Notes: generated by a model from the letters alone, not told the origin. DNA of 34,301 bases from Oscillospiraceae bacterium (GCA_015065975.1 SVPG01000022.1:1-34301); one strand, 5' to 3'. Counted from the first letter of the stretch, positions 26,178 to 34,203 are shown. Made by a program: numbers and translations.

Positions 26178-26228
26178 ATAACAGATGACAGATTTGCGGT
26201 CTGACCACAGCTGTCATCTGTTATTTTT
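26178..26228 (+). terminator. Intrinsic terminator, 14-bp stem
   Basis: ATAACAGATGACAG (26178-26191) and CTGTCATCTGTTAT (26211-26224) pair perfectly around a 19-nt loop, followed by TTTT. It ends the 6S-like unit and may also serve the convergent glycosyltransferase gene. Confidence 0.85.
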
Positions 26229-26276
26229 GCGTTATTTTGAATACAAAACGTTATATATAATCTATATATTACAAAA

Positions 26277-27221
26277 TCAAGCCTCTTTGTCGTCGTTTTT
26301 GATTATACGCTTTGCGATATAGATGGGGCGGCGTTTTGTCTCGACGTAGTTTCTGCCGACGTATTCGCCGATAATTCCGAGACCGAGAATCTGGATTCCG
26401 CCGAGAAGAAGAATGAGCGAGGCGAGCGTTGCAAAGCCCGCGACCGAATCGCCGATGATGAGCTTTTTTAGAACGATGAATATAAGATAACAGAAAGAGG
26501 CGATGGAGATGATCGTGCCGGTCGTTGTGAGGAATTTGAGGGGAGCGGTGGTGTAGCCGATGATGCCGTCCATCGCGTAGCGGAAGAGCTTTCTAAATGA
26601 CCATTTGGTCTTTCCGCCGCCGCGCTCTCTCGCGACGTAGTCCATATAATGGGTGTCGAATCCGACATATGAGAAGATGCCCTTCGAGAATCGGTAATAC
26701 TCCGATACGCTCAGGATCGCATCGACCATCGGTCGGCGCAGAACTCTGAAATCGCTCGCGCCCGAAACGAATTCGACCGAAGCGGCACTGTTGATTATTT
26801 TATAGAAGGAGCGCTTGAAGAAGGAGAGAACACAGCCCTCGATGCGCTTGTTCTGAACTCCTGCGACGCTGTCGGTTTCGGGGTGTGAATCGAGATACTC
26901 GACCATGTCGGCGACCACCTGAGGCGGGTGCTGCATATCGCCGTCCATGATGGCGGTGTATTCGCCCTCCGACTGCTCGAGTCCCGCGTAGATGGCGGCC
27001 TCCTTGCCGAAGTTTCTCGAAAAGCAGACCACCTTTACGGGACACTCGGCTCTTTTTGCAATCGCAGCGAGCTCCTTTGAGGTCGAGTCCTTTGACCCAT
27101 CATCGACGAAAACCACGCCGAAATCTATCCTGCGCTCGCCGAATACCTCGCACAGCTCGTCAAAAAGAGGGGAGACGGTCTCCTCTTCGTTGTAACATGG
27201 GATAATTACACTAAGCTTCAT
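26277..27221 (-). CDS. GT2 glycosyltransferase, polyprenyl-phosphate sugar transferase type (GtrB/DPM1-like)
   Basis: 314 residues. The N-terminal GT-A domain starts KLSVIIPCYNEEETV and has VFVDDGSKDST and the metal-binding DGDMQHPP (93-100). Two helices at about 230-251 and 262-286 follow, then a short basic tail. This architecture is typical of enzymes that transfer a sugar from a nucleotide donor to undecaprenyl phosphate on the inner face of the membrane, for later use in envelope glycan or protein glycosylation. No flippase or acceptor-modifying gene is adjacent, so the product is unknown. AAAGGAAAGG lies before the ATG. Confidence 0.88.
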   Translation of the reverse strand: MKLSVIIPCYNEEETVSPLFDELCEVFGERRIDFGVVFVDDGSKDSTSKELAAIAKRAECPVKVVCFSRNFGKEAAIYAGLEQSEGEYTAIMDGDMQHPPQVVADMVEYLDSHPETDSVAGVQNKRIEGCVLSFFKRSFYKIINSAASVEFVSGASDFRVLRRPMVDAILSVSEYYRFSKGIFSYVGFDTHYMDYVARERGGGKTKWSFRKLFRYAMDGIIGYTTAPLKFLTTTGTIISIASFCYLIFIVLKKLIIGDSVAGFATLASLILLLGGIQILGLGIIGEYVGRNYVETKRRPIYIAKRIIKNDDKEA

Positions 27222-27259
27222 AAAAGCACCTTTCCTTTGCGAAACAGTACATTATGTTT

Positions 27260-27288
27260 AATATACATATTATATGTTAAAAAGTCAA
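27260..27288 (-). promoter_or_regulatory. Promoter of the GT2 gene
   Basis: Minus strand: TTGACT (27288-27283), a 17-nt spacer and TATATT (27265-27260), about 38 nt before the ATG. Confidence 0.6.
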
Positions 27289-27344
27289 CATACACAATAA
27301 AGGGAATCGGCTGAGAAATATTTGAATTTGTTTTTGCTTGGATA

Positions 27345-27373
27345 TTGACGTTTTGCCGTAAATGTGACATAAT
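27345..27373 (+). promoter_or_regulatory. Promoter of the zinc-ribbon gene cluster
   Basis: TTGACG (27345-27350), a 17-nt spacer and CATAAT (27368-27373), with an upstream TG giving an extended -10. It is divergent from the GT2 promoter. Confidence 0.65.
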
Positions 27374-27406
27374 TACTGTGTAGAATTCTATTTAGGAGTG
27401 GTGCTT

Positions 27407-28138
27407 GTGGCAACATGCAGCAATTGCGGAAAGGTACTGCGCGATGACGCAGTTTTCTGCACAGGATGCGGTAGTTCCGTTTCAAATCCTTCGGCTTCGA
27501 AGTCAAATGCAAATTACGGCAGTTCAGACGGTCAGCAGATATGCAATGTCCCGCTTATCGCTCTTGCACCGGTTGAAAAGTTCTATTCAAAGAAAAATCT
27601 CAAGAAGGCAGGAATCGCCGTCGGTACGATAACGGGAATCGTCGTTATAATTCTCGGCATACTTCTTGTCATGGCGCTCATGCAGAACAACCCCGGCGTC
27701 TTCGGCAGCAAGTTTGAGGATACCGACGTTTCGAATCAGGTTTACAGCGACTGTCTCGCACTTGTCGCCGACGTCCGAAACGACAACATCGACACGCTCA
27801 TCAAGGACCTCATCAACGACGAGGGTCTGGCTGACAACTACAAGTTCATGTCTACATACGAGCAGCTTTTCAAGGAAGCAAGAGGCGAGAATCCCACCGA
27901 CCTTGAGATAATGTTCTCACAGTGCAGCTTCATGGTCGCGTACACCGAGTTCAACGCAAGAAAGCTCGAGTACTACCGCGACAATATGCTTCTCGGCAAC
28001 ACCGTCGCAGGTGACGCGGACAAATTCCGTGAGCATGCCGATTATCTCTATGATGTTCTTATCAACGCAGAATCCGAGGTCGAGCTCCAGATAATCGTTG
28101 ATTACTGTGACGAGCACGACATTATCCGACTCAAATAA
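27407..28138 (+). CDS. Zinc-ribbon membrane protein 1, function unknown
   Basis: 243 residues from a GTG at 27407, which has AGGAG 8 nt upstream; earlier GTG codons at 27398 and 27401 are too close to that site. The N-terminus is a zinc ribbon, CSNCGKVLRDDAVFCTGCG. A Ser/Asn-rich linker and one helix at about 68-92 (AGIAVGTITGIVVIILGILLVMAL) follow. A ~140-residue helical C-terminal domain (VYSDCLALVADVRNDNIDTLIKDL ...) is probably extracytoplasmic. It is the first of three neighbouring genes with the same N-terminal zinc ribbon plus membrane helix plan. The C-terminal domain matches no family I recognise. Confidence 0.7.
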   Translation: MATCSNCGKVLRDDAVFCTGCGSSVSNPSASKSNANYGSSDGQQICNVPLIALAPVEKFYSKKNLKKAGIAVGTITGIVVIILGILLVMALMQNNPGVFGSKFEDTDVSNQVYSDCLALVADVRNDNIDTLIKDLINDEGLADNYKFMSTYEQLFKEARGENPTDLEIMFSQCSFMVAYTEFNARKLEYYRDNMLLGNTVAGDADKFREHADYLYDVLINAESEVELQIIVDYCDEHDIIRLK

Positions 28139-28188
28139 GTATCCAATGCGGCTGAGCCGTGTAAAATAACGAAAGGAAGTTGTATATT

Positions 28189-28683
28189 ATGAATTGCAAA
28201 TTCTGCCAGAATTTTGTTCCCGACGGAAGTGAGAGCTGCCCCGTTTGCGGCAGACGTCCCGAGGAGGAGCCCATCGGCGAGCTTCTTGCAAAGGCAAACA
28301 ACGGAACTCTTGCAGCACGTGAAGAGGATACCGCTTCTTCGGCAAAGCCTGAGAAGGATAAGAAGTATAAGAAGGGCGTCATAGCTCCCCTTGCAACTCT
28401 CGGCGCAAGCGTCGCAGGCTGGGTCGTTCTCACAGGAAAGAAGCTTTTCGGAAGCTCCACCACAGTTATCGAGGATGTCGAGACTCTCTGGAACGATATG
28501 TTCAACAAGGGCGGCACATCAATCGACGAGACAGTTTCCGAGTTTGCAGAGGGCGGCGCTGCCACACAGGCAGGCTCAGGACTTTTCACAACCCAGATCG
28601 CAATTATCGCAGGCGTAACCCTCATCGGCGTTATCGGCTTCATCTGGCTTATAAAGAGATTCTACAACAGAATCAAGCACTAA
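28189..28683 (+). CDS. Zinc-ribbon membrane protein 2, function unknown
   Basis: 164 residues from the ATG at 28189 with GAAAGGAAG upstream. The N-terminal ribbon is CKFCQNFVPDGSESCPVCGRR. After a charged linker come a helix at about 63-83 (GVIAPLATLGASVAGWVVLTG), a polar loop of about 50 residues and a helix at about 136-156 (QIAIIAGVTLIGVIGFIWLI). The end is basic (KRFYNRIKH). It lies 50 nt after the first zinc-ribbon gene with no terminator between, so it is probably in one operon. No family is recognised. Confidence 0.65.
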   Translation: MNCKFCQNFVPDGSESCPVCGRRPEEEPIGELLAKANNGTLAAREEDTASSAKPEKDKKYKKGVIAPLATLGASVAGWVVLTGKKLFGSSTTVIEDVETLWNDMFNKGGTSIDETVSEFAEGGAATQAGSGLFTTQIAIIAGVTLIGVIGFIWLIKRFYNRIKH

Positions 28684-28706
28684 TTTTACCCTGAATCGAG
28701 GAATGA

Positions 28707-29309
28707 ATGATGATATGCAATAAATGCTCGGCAGTAAACGACACAAGCGATCGTTTCTGCTACCGTTGCGGAGCGCCTCTTTCCGATGCAGGCACAAGAT
28801 CGCAGTCGGGAACGTACGATCCTGACGGATATCCCGTAAACGGATCGGAAAACAACGGCCCGAAAGATAAGGATGATCTCGGACTCTCCATCGAGTCCAA
28901 TGCCGCTCTGGCCATCCGTGAAGCAAAGAGAGTGGACATCAGCAATATGCGTCCCATCACAAGAGTTGCATATCAGATCGAGTCGTCTGAAAATGCAAGC
29001 ACGGTGAACCTCTTTCTGTCCATCTTTTTCTTTGGAATCTGCATCGGGCTTGTAGTATGTCTGATAGCGCTTTTCCAGGAGCTTCAGCTCTTCATGCAGA
29101 CCTACGGCGGTTCCGCCACTCAGGAATACGGCGCTCAGACGCTTTCCGATCTCTATAAAACAGCAAACACGACAAACCTCCAGACTCTCGGCTGGCTTGT
29201 CGCAGGATTTATAGCTCTCCTCATCGCCTTCGTCGTTGTCGGCAAGATCGTTGCCCGCACAAAGAAGGTCCGCAGAAAGAAGAGAAACAAGGAGATCGAC
29301 GAGTATTAA
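28707..29309 (+). CDS. Zinc-ribbon membrane protein 3, function unknown
   Basis: 200 residues; an ATG three bases further on could also serve. The ribbon is CNKCSAVNDTSDRFCYRCGAPL. A polar linker (31-95) precedes two helices at about 101-123 and 161-182, separated by a ~35-residue loop. The C-terminus is strongly basic (RTKKVRRKKRNKEIDEY), which suggests a cytoplasmic tail. It lies 23 nt after the second gene. Order and spacing suggest the three act together, perhaps as a membrane complex with cytosolic zinc ribbons, but nothing in the sequence shows the activity. Confidence 0.65.
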   Translation: MMICNKCSAVNDTSDRFCYRCGAPLSDAGTRSQSGTYDPDGYPVNGSENNGPKDKDDLGLSIESNAALAIREAKRVDISNMRPITRVAYQIESSENASTVNLFLSIFFFGICIGLVVCLIALFQELQLFMQTYGGSATQEYGAQTLSDLYKTANTTNLQTLGWLVAGFIALLIAFVVVGKIVARTKKVRRKKRNKEIDEY

Positions 29310-29316
29310 AAAAATT

Positions 29317-29348
29317 AAAGGAGATGCCTTTTGGCATCTCCTTTTTTT
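29317..29348. terminator. Bidirectional intrinsic terminator
   Basis: AAAGGAGATGCC (29317-29328), TTTT loop and GGCATCTCCTTT (29333-29344), with T runs on both strands (TTTT on plus, AATTTTTTT on minus). It serves the zinc-ribbon operon and the convergent phospholipase-like gene, whose stop codon lies at 29354-29352. Confidence 0.9.
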
Positions 29349-29351
29349 ATA

Positions 29352-30293
29352 TCACATTTTGAATCCCGCACCGCCGCCGAAGGGACGTTCACCCGTTATC
29401 TCGGAGAAGGAGGGTTTTTCCTCGCTTCTGAGAGCGTCGATGAAGAAATCGGAAAGGGTGACGAAATATACCTGTGCGCGGTCGGCGAGCTCGAAGAAGC
29501 TCTCGCAGCTTGTTTCGCTGCGGTTGCCGGGACAGTACCACTCCTTGTGGAGAAGGTTTGCGTAATCGAGTCTGAGCTCCTCCATGACGGGACGTATGAA
29601 GGAGGAGAGCTTTCCGCCCCTGAGACCGAGCACCGATTCGGCACAGCTTGTGACCGAGCGGCGTCTGCCGTAGGGGTCGTTGATGATGCGCAGAGCGGTT
29701 CTCATATCGCCCGTCAGACTTTCGGTGTCGCTGTCGGACACGCATATGCCGAAAATGTTCTCGATAATGTGAGCCGTTTCGCAGCCGACCGCCTCAGCCG
29801 TCCTGCGTCCGAGAGGAACACATTCGATAAGGCGCATCTCGTCGGGCAGCATATTTCTGTCACGGCGCAGAAGCATTGTGTCGAGAGCCGATTCGATCTC
29901 GGCGCGGTAATTGAAATTGACTCCGCGCGGATCGGTCTTTTCGAGCTGAAGTGCGCGGTAGTTTATGTACGGATTTGCGATCGAGTCGAATGCATAGTGA
30001 CAGCACATACCGAGCGCATACGAGAGATGATGGTCGGAAAGCTGGCCCTTGAGTATTGCAGGCGGGTCGGCGAGCGCCGAAAACAGCGCCGACGGCACAC
30101 TCTCGTGGAGAGGCTGAGCAAAACGGCGCAGACTGCTGCCCGTTCGCCACGGCATGAGCTTGTGATATGCGAGAATGTCGGGTCCCTGACAGCCCCAGAG
30201 GAAACAGCGTTCCTTGAGCTCGATATCCTCTCGCTCGCGAAGAGCGGGGAGGACCCTCTTTCCAAGCAGCCAGTGAGATATCAATGAAGGCAT
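29352..30293 (-). CDS. Zinc-dependent phospholipase C family protein
   Basis: 313 residues. The pattern LISHWLLGKRVLPAL, LWGCQGPDIL, LHE (62-64) and HHLSYALGMCCHYAFDSIANPYINY (88-112) fits the zinc-dependent PLC/S1-P1-like helical family. As I recall that family, HxxxD is followed by HPY and then a His before IExxLD. Here these read ANPYI and YRAEIESALD, so two usual metal-ligand histidines may be replaced. There is no signal peptide, so it is probably cytosolic. It begins 28 nt after the TIR-like gene with GAGAGGAG upstream, implying an operon. The substrate is unknown. Confidence 0.7.
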   Translation of the reverse strand: MPSLISHWLLGKRVLPALREREDIELKERCFLWGCQGPDILAYHKLMPWRTGSSLRRFAQPLHESVPSALFSALADPPAILKGQLSDHHLSYALGMCCHYAFDSIANPYINYRALQLEKTDPRGVNFNYRAEIESALDTMLLRRDRNMLPDEMRLIECVPLGRRTAEAVGCETAHIIENIFGICVSDSDTESLTGDMRTALRIINDPYGRRRSVTSCAESVLGLRGGKLSSFIRPVMEELRLDYANLLHKEWYCPGNRSETSCESFFELADRAQVYFVTLSDFFIDALRSEEKPSFSEITGERPFGGGAGFKM

Positions 30294-30321
30294 GATAACG
30301 CTCCTCTCATAAGGACGAAAA

Positions 30322-32046
30322 TTATCTGCGTCCTGCGGCTTTTCTTACAAATTTCGATACAGCAGCCTCGAGTACGGGGGTGCTGCTCTCGCCCGAGGTT
30401 TCCTCGAGCAGAAGCTCGTCGTCAGCGTCGCTCTCCAAAGAAGTGTCGGCAGGCTGCTCCTCGGCATGGTCCTTTCTGTTCTGACGCTCCTCGCGGGCGG
30501 CTCTGATTGCGGCGAAGATATTGAATCCCTTGTGGTCGTGCGGGTGTCTGTTCTTTCTTGCTCTCGGCTTCTCCTCCGACGAGGTCTCGGTCACGGCGGG
30601 CTCGGGAGCTGCCTCGGCTGCGGGAACGGGTGTCGGCGCAGTCTCGGGAACTGGCGCAGCCGGCTTGCGGCTGTGCTTTCTCGGCGATTCGGGAACAGCT
30701 TCTTCGGCGGCAGTGGCGCTTGCCGCGGCGAGCGCTTCTGCTGTCATGAGCGGAACGGTCTCTGCCATTGCCTCCATGACGAGTCGGCGGGCGTAATTCT
30801 GAAGATATGCGCGCTCACGCATATTGTTTTCGATGAGTGCTGAAGCGTCGGGTGAAGCGGTCAGATGATGAGCAGTGCCCGATCTTTTGACCGCAGTGAC
30901 CTTTGTGCGCTTTTTCTTTATGTTCTTCGACGAGCTCTTGACCATTACGGGAACCGATGACGGTACCTCCGGCTGTTTTACGGGTTCGGGCTCGGCGGGT
31001 TTTTCCTCGACAACGGGCGGTGCAGGCTCGGGTTCAGCGACCTTGACAGGCGTAGCCTCCGGCACAGCCTGAACAGGTTCAACCTCCGGTTCGGTCTGAA
31101 CGGCGGGCTCGACCTTCGGCTCAGTCACAGTCTGAACGGGCTCGACGGGCTGCACCTCGGGGAGCGGCTCGATTATCGGCTCGACCTCTTTTTCCGCTTC
31201 GGGCTCGGGCGGCTCTGCAGGTATGACAGCGTTCCAGTCGGGCTCGGGATACGGCTCCGCAGCGGACGGCGGGGGAGGCGGCGCGAGCAGACGGTTCTGC
31301 TGTGAGGTGATGACGTCGTTTGCGTGCTTCTCACCTGCGTTGAGCATGTCCAGCAACTCGTCAAACCGCTCGTCACCTGTTTTGTCGAGCGGGATATATA
31401 CATATTCGTCGGGAGTGGGCATTATGTAGCCGCTGTTGTCCCTGTATCTCGGCTGCTCGTCGGGCTGCTGTTTTTGGACAGGCTTGCCGCTGAGTATGTT
31501 CTCGAGATTCTGATATTCCTCCGAGATGACCTCGTCTGTGACATCGTCATAGCTCGATTCGGTCAGACGCAGACGGCGGCTCTCCTCGGGCCACGGACCG
31601 CGGCATTTCTCGAGGCTGTCGTTGCTGTAGATATAGAGCCAGAAGGGAGCGTCGTTTCCGTGAGAATACTCCACGTGGTCGGGGACGGAAAGAGCGTAGA
31701 TATCGCCCGAAGGCTCGCTGTCGTCGAGACGGATAATGGTCCTCAGACAGGGGCTCTTTACTGCGGTTATGACCTCGGGGTCGCTTCTTCTGATGCGCTC
31801 GAGCATATTATGTGACATGAAAAGGATTACACTGGAGCTGGCGTTGAGCCTCTGCACCGAGCGGAAATCGGAATCGCCGCGGGTGCTGTTCCTGTCCTGA
31901 CGGCAGGCGAGTGCCGAGAAGAGACGGAAACCCTCGTTGTACATCCTTGCAAGTATCGGAAAGGCCAGCGCCTCATCCTCCGCGCAGTAGCACGCATAGA
32001 GGAATGGCTGTGTACCCTCATACGGCGGTATGACCTGATTGAGCAT
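30322..32046 (-). CDS. TIR-like domain protein with a long Pro/Glu-rich region
   Basis: 574 residues. Residues 12-120 look like a TIR-type fold: FLYACYCAEDEALAFPILARMYNEGFRLFSAL, then SSSVILFMSHNMLERIRRSDPEVITAV and RTIIRLDD. E91 in DPEVITAV sits where NAD-cleaving TIR domains have the catalytic glutamate. Residues 170-255 are charged. Residues 260-360 are dense in Pro-Glu-Val repeats (PVEPVQTVTEPKVEPAV...), and the rest alternates Ala/Glu-rich and Lys/Arg-rich segments, ending KFVRKAAGRR. It has no membrane helix. It has its own promoter and is followed by the PLC-like gene. The TIR call is by pattern. Confidence 0.6.
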   Translation of the reverse strand: MLNQVIPPYEGTQPFLYACYCAEDEALAFPILARMYNEGFRLFSALACRQDRNSTRGDSDFRSVQRLNASSSVILFMSHNMLERIRRSDPEVITAVKSPCLRTIIRLDDSEPSGDIYALSVPDHVEYSHGNDAPFWLYIYSNDSLEKCRGPWPEESRRLRLTESSYDDVTDEVISEEYQNLENILSGKPVQKQQPDEQPRYRDNSGYIMPTPDEYVYIPLDKTGDERFDELLDMLNAGEKHANDVITSQQNRLLAPPPPPSAAEPYPEPDWNAVIPAEPPEPEAEKEVEPIIEPLPEVQPVEPVQTVTEPKVEPAVQTEPEVEPVQAVPEATPVKVAEPEPAPPVVEEKPAEPEPVKQPEVPSSVPVMVKSSSKNIKKKRTKVTAVKRSGTAHHLTASPDASALIENNMRERAYLQNYARRLVMEAMAETVPLMTAEALAAASATAAEEAVPESPRKHSRKPAAPVPETAPTPVPAAEAAPEPAVTETSSEEKPRARKNRHPHDHKGFNIFAAIRAAREERQNRKDHAEEQPADTSLESDADDELLLEETSGESSTPVLEAAVSKFVRKAAGRR

Positions 32047-32085
32047 AAAATCATTCCTTCGGAAAACGAATTACTATACCTATAT

Positions 32086-32115
32086 AATATAACACTAAAC
32101 ATACCCACTGTTCAA
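32086..32115 (-). promoter_or_regulatory. Possible promoter of the TIR-like gene
   Basis: Minus strand: TTGAAC (32115-32110), an 18-nt spacer and TATATT (32091-32086), about 40 nt before the ATG. Confidence 0.5.
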
Positions 32116-32198
32116 CAGTAAAAATGTGAATATTTTTAGCAAAAATTCTTTCGACACAATGCGAGCGGAAAAATTACGAATTCTTCATATTATAGATA

Positions 32199-32227
32199 TT
32201 GTAACGGTCGATTTTATGATATAGAAT
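32199..32227 (+). promoter_or_regulatory. Possible promoter of the NadA-like gene
   Basis: TTGTAA (32199-32204), a 17-nt spacer and TAGAAT (32222-32227). It is divergent from the TIR-like gene's promoter. The 216-bp gap between the two genes otherwise shows only AT-rich DNA. Confidence 0.4.
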
Positions 32228-32262
32228 TAAGGTGTAAGATATTTTGAAAAAGGAGCAGGCAG

Positions 32263-33210
32263 ATGCCGATACGTGAACCGATCGTTCTGAAAGAGGATAT
32301 AAAACAGCTCAAAAGGGAGACCGATACGGCTGTTTTTGCGCATAATTATATGGATCCCGATATTGTGGAGATAGCCGATGTGTGCGGTGATGGATTCGAT
32401 CTGGCAATGGCTGCGGCAAACGCACCGCAGAAGAATATTCTCATCTGCGGCGTGCGGTATATCGCTGAGACGGCGGCTGTTATGGCGCCCGATAAGAATA
32501 TCCGCCTTTCCCATTCTCAGGCGGGCTGCCCGATGACAGGAAGGGTCAGTGCTGCACGTGTCGAGATGTTCAGAGAGCAGAATCCCGACGTCTGCATAGT
32601 CGTCAGCATAAACAGCAGCCTGCAGATAAAGGCAAACGCCGATATCTGCGTCACACCGACCAATGCCGTGTCGGTAATCAGAGCGCTCAGCCGGGATAAG
32701 ATACTTTTTCTGCCCGACGGCAGCCTCGGCGAATACATCGCTAAAATGGTGCCCGAAAAGCAGATAGAGGTCTGGCCGGGCGGCTGTCCCGTCCTTCGGA
32801 GCGTCGAGCGAAGCGACATCGAGCTTGCACGGCGCAAATGGCCGAATGTTCCCGTTGCGGTAAGCAGCCGATGCCGAAGCGAGGTCACCGAGCTTGCCGA
32901 TATGATAGGAAGCACCAACGAGATAATAAGCTTCTGCGAGGATTCGGCGCATGAGGTCATCATTTGCGACGAGATGGCGATACACGCGCGTATGAACGAA
33001 AAGTACCCCGAAAAGTTCTTCAAACAGCTCGCTCCGAGCAAGCTCATCTGTAACAGCATGAGGCTCACAACCCTCGAAATTGTCGAGCGCGCACTCAAAC
33101 AGGAAGCGGGCGAACAGATACTCGTACCCTTCGATCTTGCCGATGCTGCGCGTGAGCCGATCGACGCTATGATAAAGCTTATGTCGGTGAAAAAAAGGAA
33201 AAGAACGTGA
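32263..33210 (+). CDS. Quinolinate synthase (NadA) family protein with altered active-site motifs
   Basis: 315 residues, a normal NadA length. NadA makes quinolinate from iminoaspartate and dihydroxyacetone phosphate using a 4Fe-4S cluster. The three cluster cysteines seem present: C89 (AGCPM), C175 (WPGGCPVL) and C263 (LICNSMRLTTLE). FAHNY (25-29), ICGVRYIAET, LPDGSLGEYIA and IGSTNEI also fit. Several motifs usual for NadA are changed: HPEC reads SSRC (201-204), TYVN reads VSIN (115-117), GDS reads GDG (42-44) and CxVH reads CPVL. It may be a paralogue with another reaction or a divergent NadA. No nadB or nadC is in the window. AGGAG precedes the ATG. Confidence 0.8.
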   Translation: MPIREPIVLKEDIKQLKRETDTAVFAHNYMDPDIVEIADVCGDGFDLAMAAANAPQKNILICGVRYIAETAAVMAPDKNIRLSHSQAGCPMTGRVSAARVEMFREQNPDVCIVVSINSSLQIKANADICVTPTNAVSVIRALSRDKILFLPDGSLGEYIAKMVPEKQIEVWPGGCPVLRSVERSDIELARRKWPNVPVAVSSRCRSEVTELADMIGSTNEIISFCEDSAHEVIICDEMAIHARMNEKYPEKFFKQLAPSKLICNSMRLTTLEIVERALKQEAGEQILVPFDLADAAREPIDAMIKLMSVKKRKRT

Positions 33211-33328
33211 ATCGATTACATATTGATTACAATGGTGTTTTTGAAGGATAAAACGTGCATTGCGACTCAAAAAAGATTTGTAATTTATGAAAAAAATGCA
33301 AAATAGTGTTTCTTTTTCGGAAATTTCG

Positions 33329-33337
33329 TGATATAAT
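33329..33337 (+). promoter_or_regulatory. Extended -10 promoter of the XRE regulator
   Basis: TGATATAAT at 33329-33337, with only a weak -35 (TTTCTT). About 90 nt of AT-rich leader precede the ATG. The rest of the 226-bp gap from 33211 shows no other clear element and no strong terminator for the NadA-like gene. Confidence 0.6.
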
Positions 33338-33436
33338 TAAACTTGAAAAGATAGATTAGTCACATAATTGAATTTTTATGCAAAAATTTCTAATTCAGAA
33401 ATGCTTTAAGCATTATATATACAGGAGTGCATACTT

Positions 33437-34129
33437 ATGAGAAAACCAACGACAGAAGAAAAGAAGGCGAGCATGATTGAGGTCGGCAAGCGTCTTAACG
33501 CTGTCAGAAAGAATGCCGGTCTGTCTCTCAGCGATATCGCAGAGCGCCTCAACAGAGATTTCGGAGCAAACACCAACAAGGGTATGATCTCAAAATATGA
33601 AAACGGCATACACGAGCCGTCCGCAAGTACCATATACTGCCTGAGCAAGATTCTCGGCGTATCGAGCGACTATATCCTCGGCAAGACCGATGTAATGTGC
33701 GCTCCCGCTCCGCTTCAGGGAGTTGAGACAACGGGCTTCTCCATCAAGGTTTACAAGAGCCTTACGGCACCCGATGTCGGCGAGCAGGACGAGTCCGTGA
33801 CCGAGATAATCCCCACAAGCTGGATGGTCGGTGGCAGAGAGTATTTCGGATACCGCGTACCCAACGGCAGACTTGCACCCAGATATTTCACGGGCGATAT
33901 CATCATTTTCGAGAGAAAGTCGAAGCCGAAGAAGGATCAGACCTGCATCGTCTCGATGGACGGCACGGAGGCGTTCCTCGCAAGAGTTACCAACAAGCGC
34001 GAGGGCAAGACCATCGCTCCCCTCGATCCTATCCTTGAGGAGAATTATTACACCACAGCTCAGCTCCTCGAGAAGAACATCAAAATATTCGGAATCGCTG
34101 CCGAGGTAAGACGCAGCGAAAGAGTATAA
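33437..34129 (+). CDS. XRE-family regulator with a LexA/CI (S24)-like C-terminal domain
   Basis: 230 residues. The HTH (about 16-83) reads VGKRLNAVRKNAGLSLSDIAERLN ... KGMISKYENGIHEPSASTIYCLSKILGVSSDYILG. Residues about 128-225 resemble an S24 domain (YFGYRVPNGRLAPRYFTGDIIIFERK, then TCIVSMDGTEAFLARV). In active LexA/CI-type proteins the first segment carries the nucleophile in GDSM and the second a general-base Lys. Here these read NGRL and FLARV, so self-cleavage is unlikely and the domain may only dimerise or sense a ligand. CAGGAG lies before the ATG. The target is unknown. Confidence 0.85.
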   Translation: MRKPTTEEKKASMIEVGKRLNAVRKNAGLSLSDIAERLNRDFGANTNKGMISKYENGIHEPSASTIYCLSKILGVSSDYILGKTDVMCAPAPLQGVETTGFSIKVYKSLTAPDVGEQDESVTEIIPTSWMVGGREYFGYRVPNGRLAPRYFTGDIIIFERKSKPKKDQTCIVSMDGTEAFLARVTNKREGKTIAPLDPILEENYYTTAQLLEKNIKIFGIAAEVRRSERV

Positions 34130-34150
34130 GAGAAATTAAAAAGAGACCCG

Positions 34151-34183
34151 AACGGAGACACTTCGTAAAGAAGTGTCTCCGTT
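34151..34183 (+). terminator. Intrinsic terminator, 14-bp stem
   Basis: AACGGAGACACTTC (34151-34164), GTAAA loop, GAAGTGTCTCCGTT (34170-34183), then TTTC. It ends the XRE regulator transcript. Confidence 0.9.
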
Positions 34184-34203
34184 TTTCTATACAAAAAGAA
34201 AAC

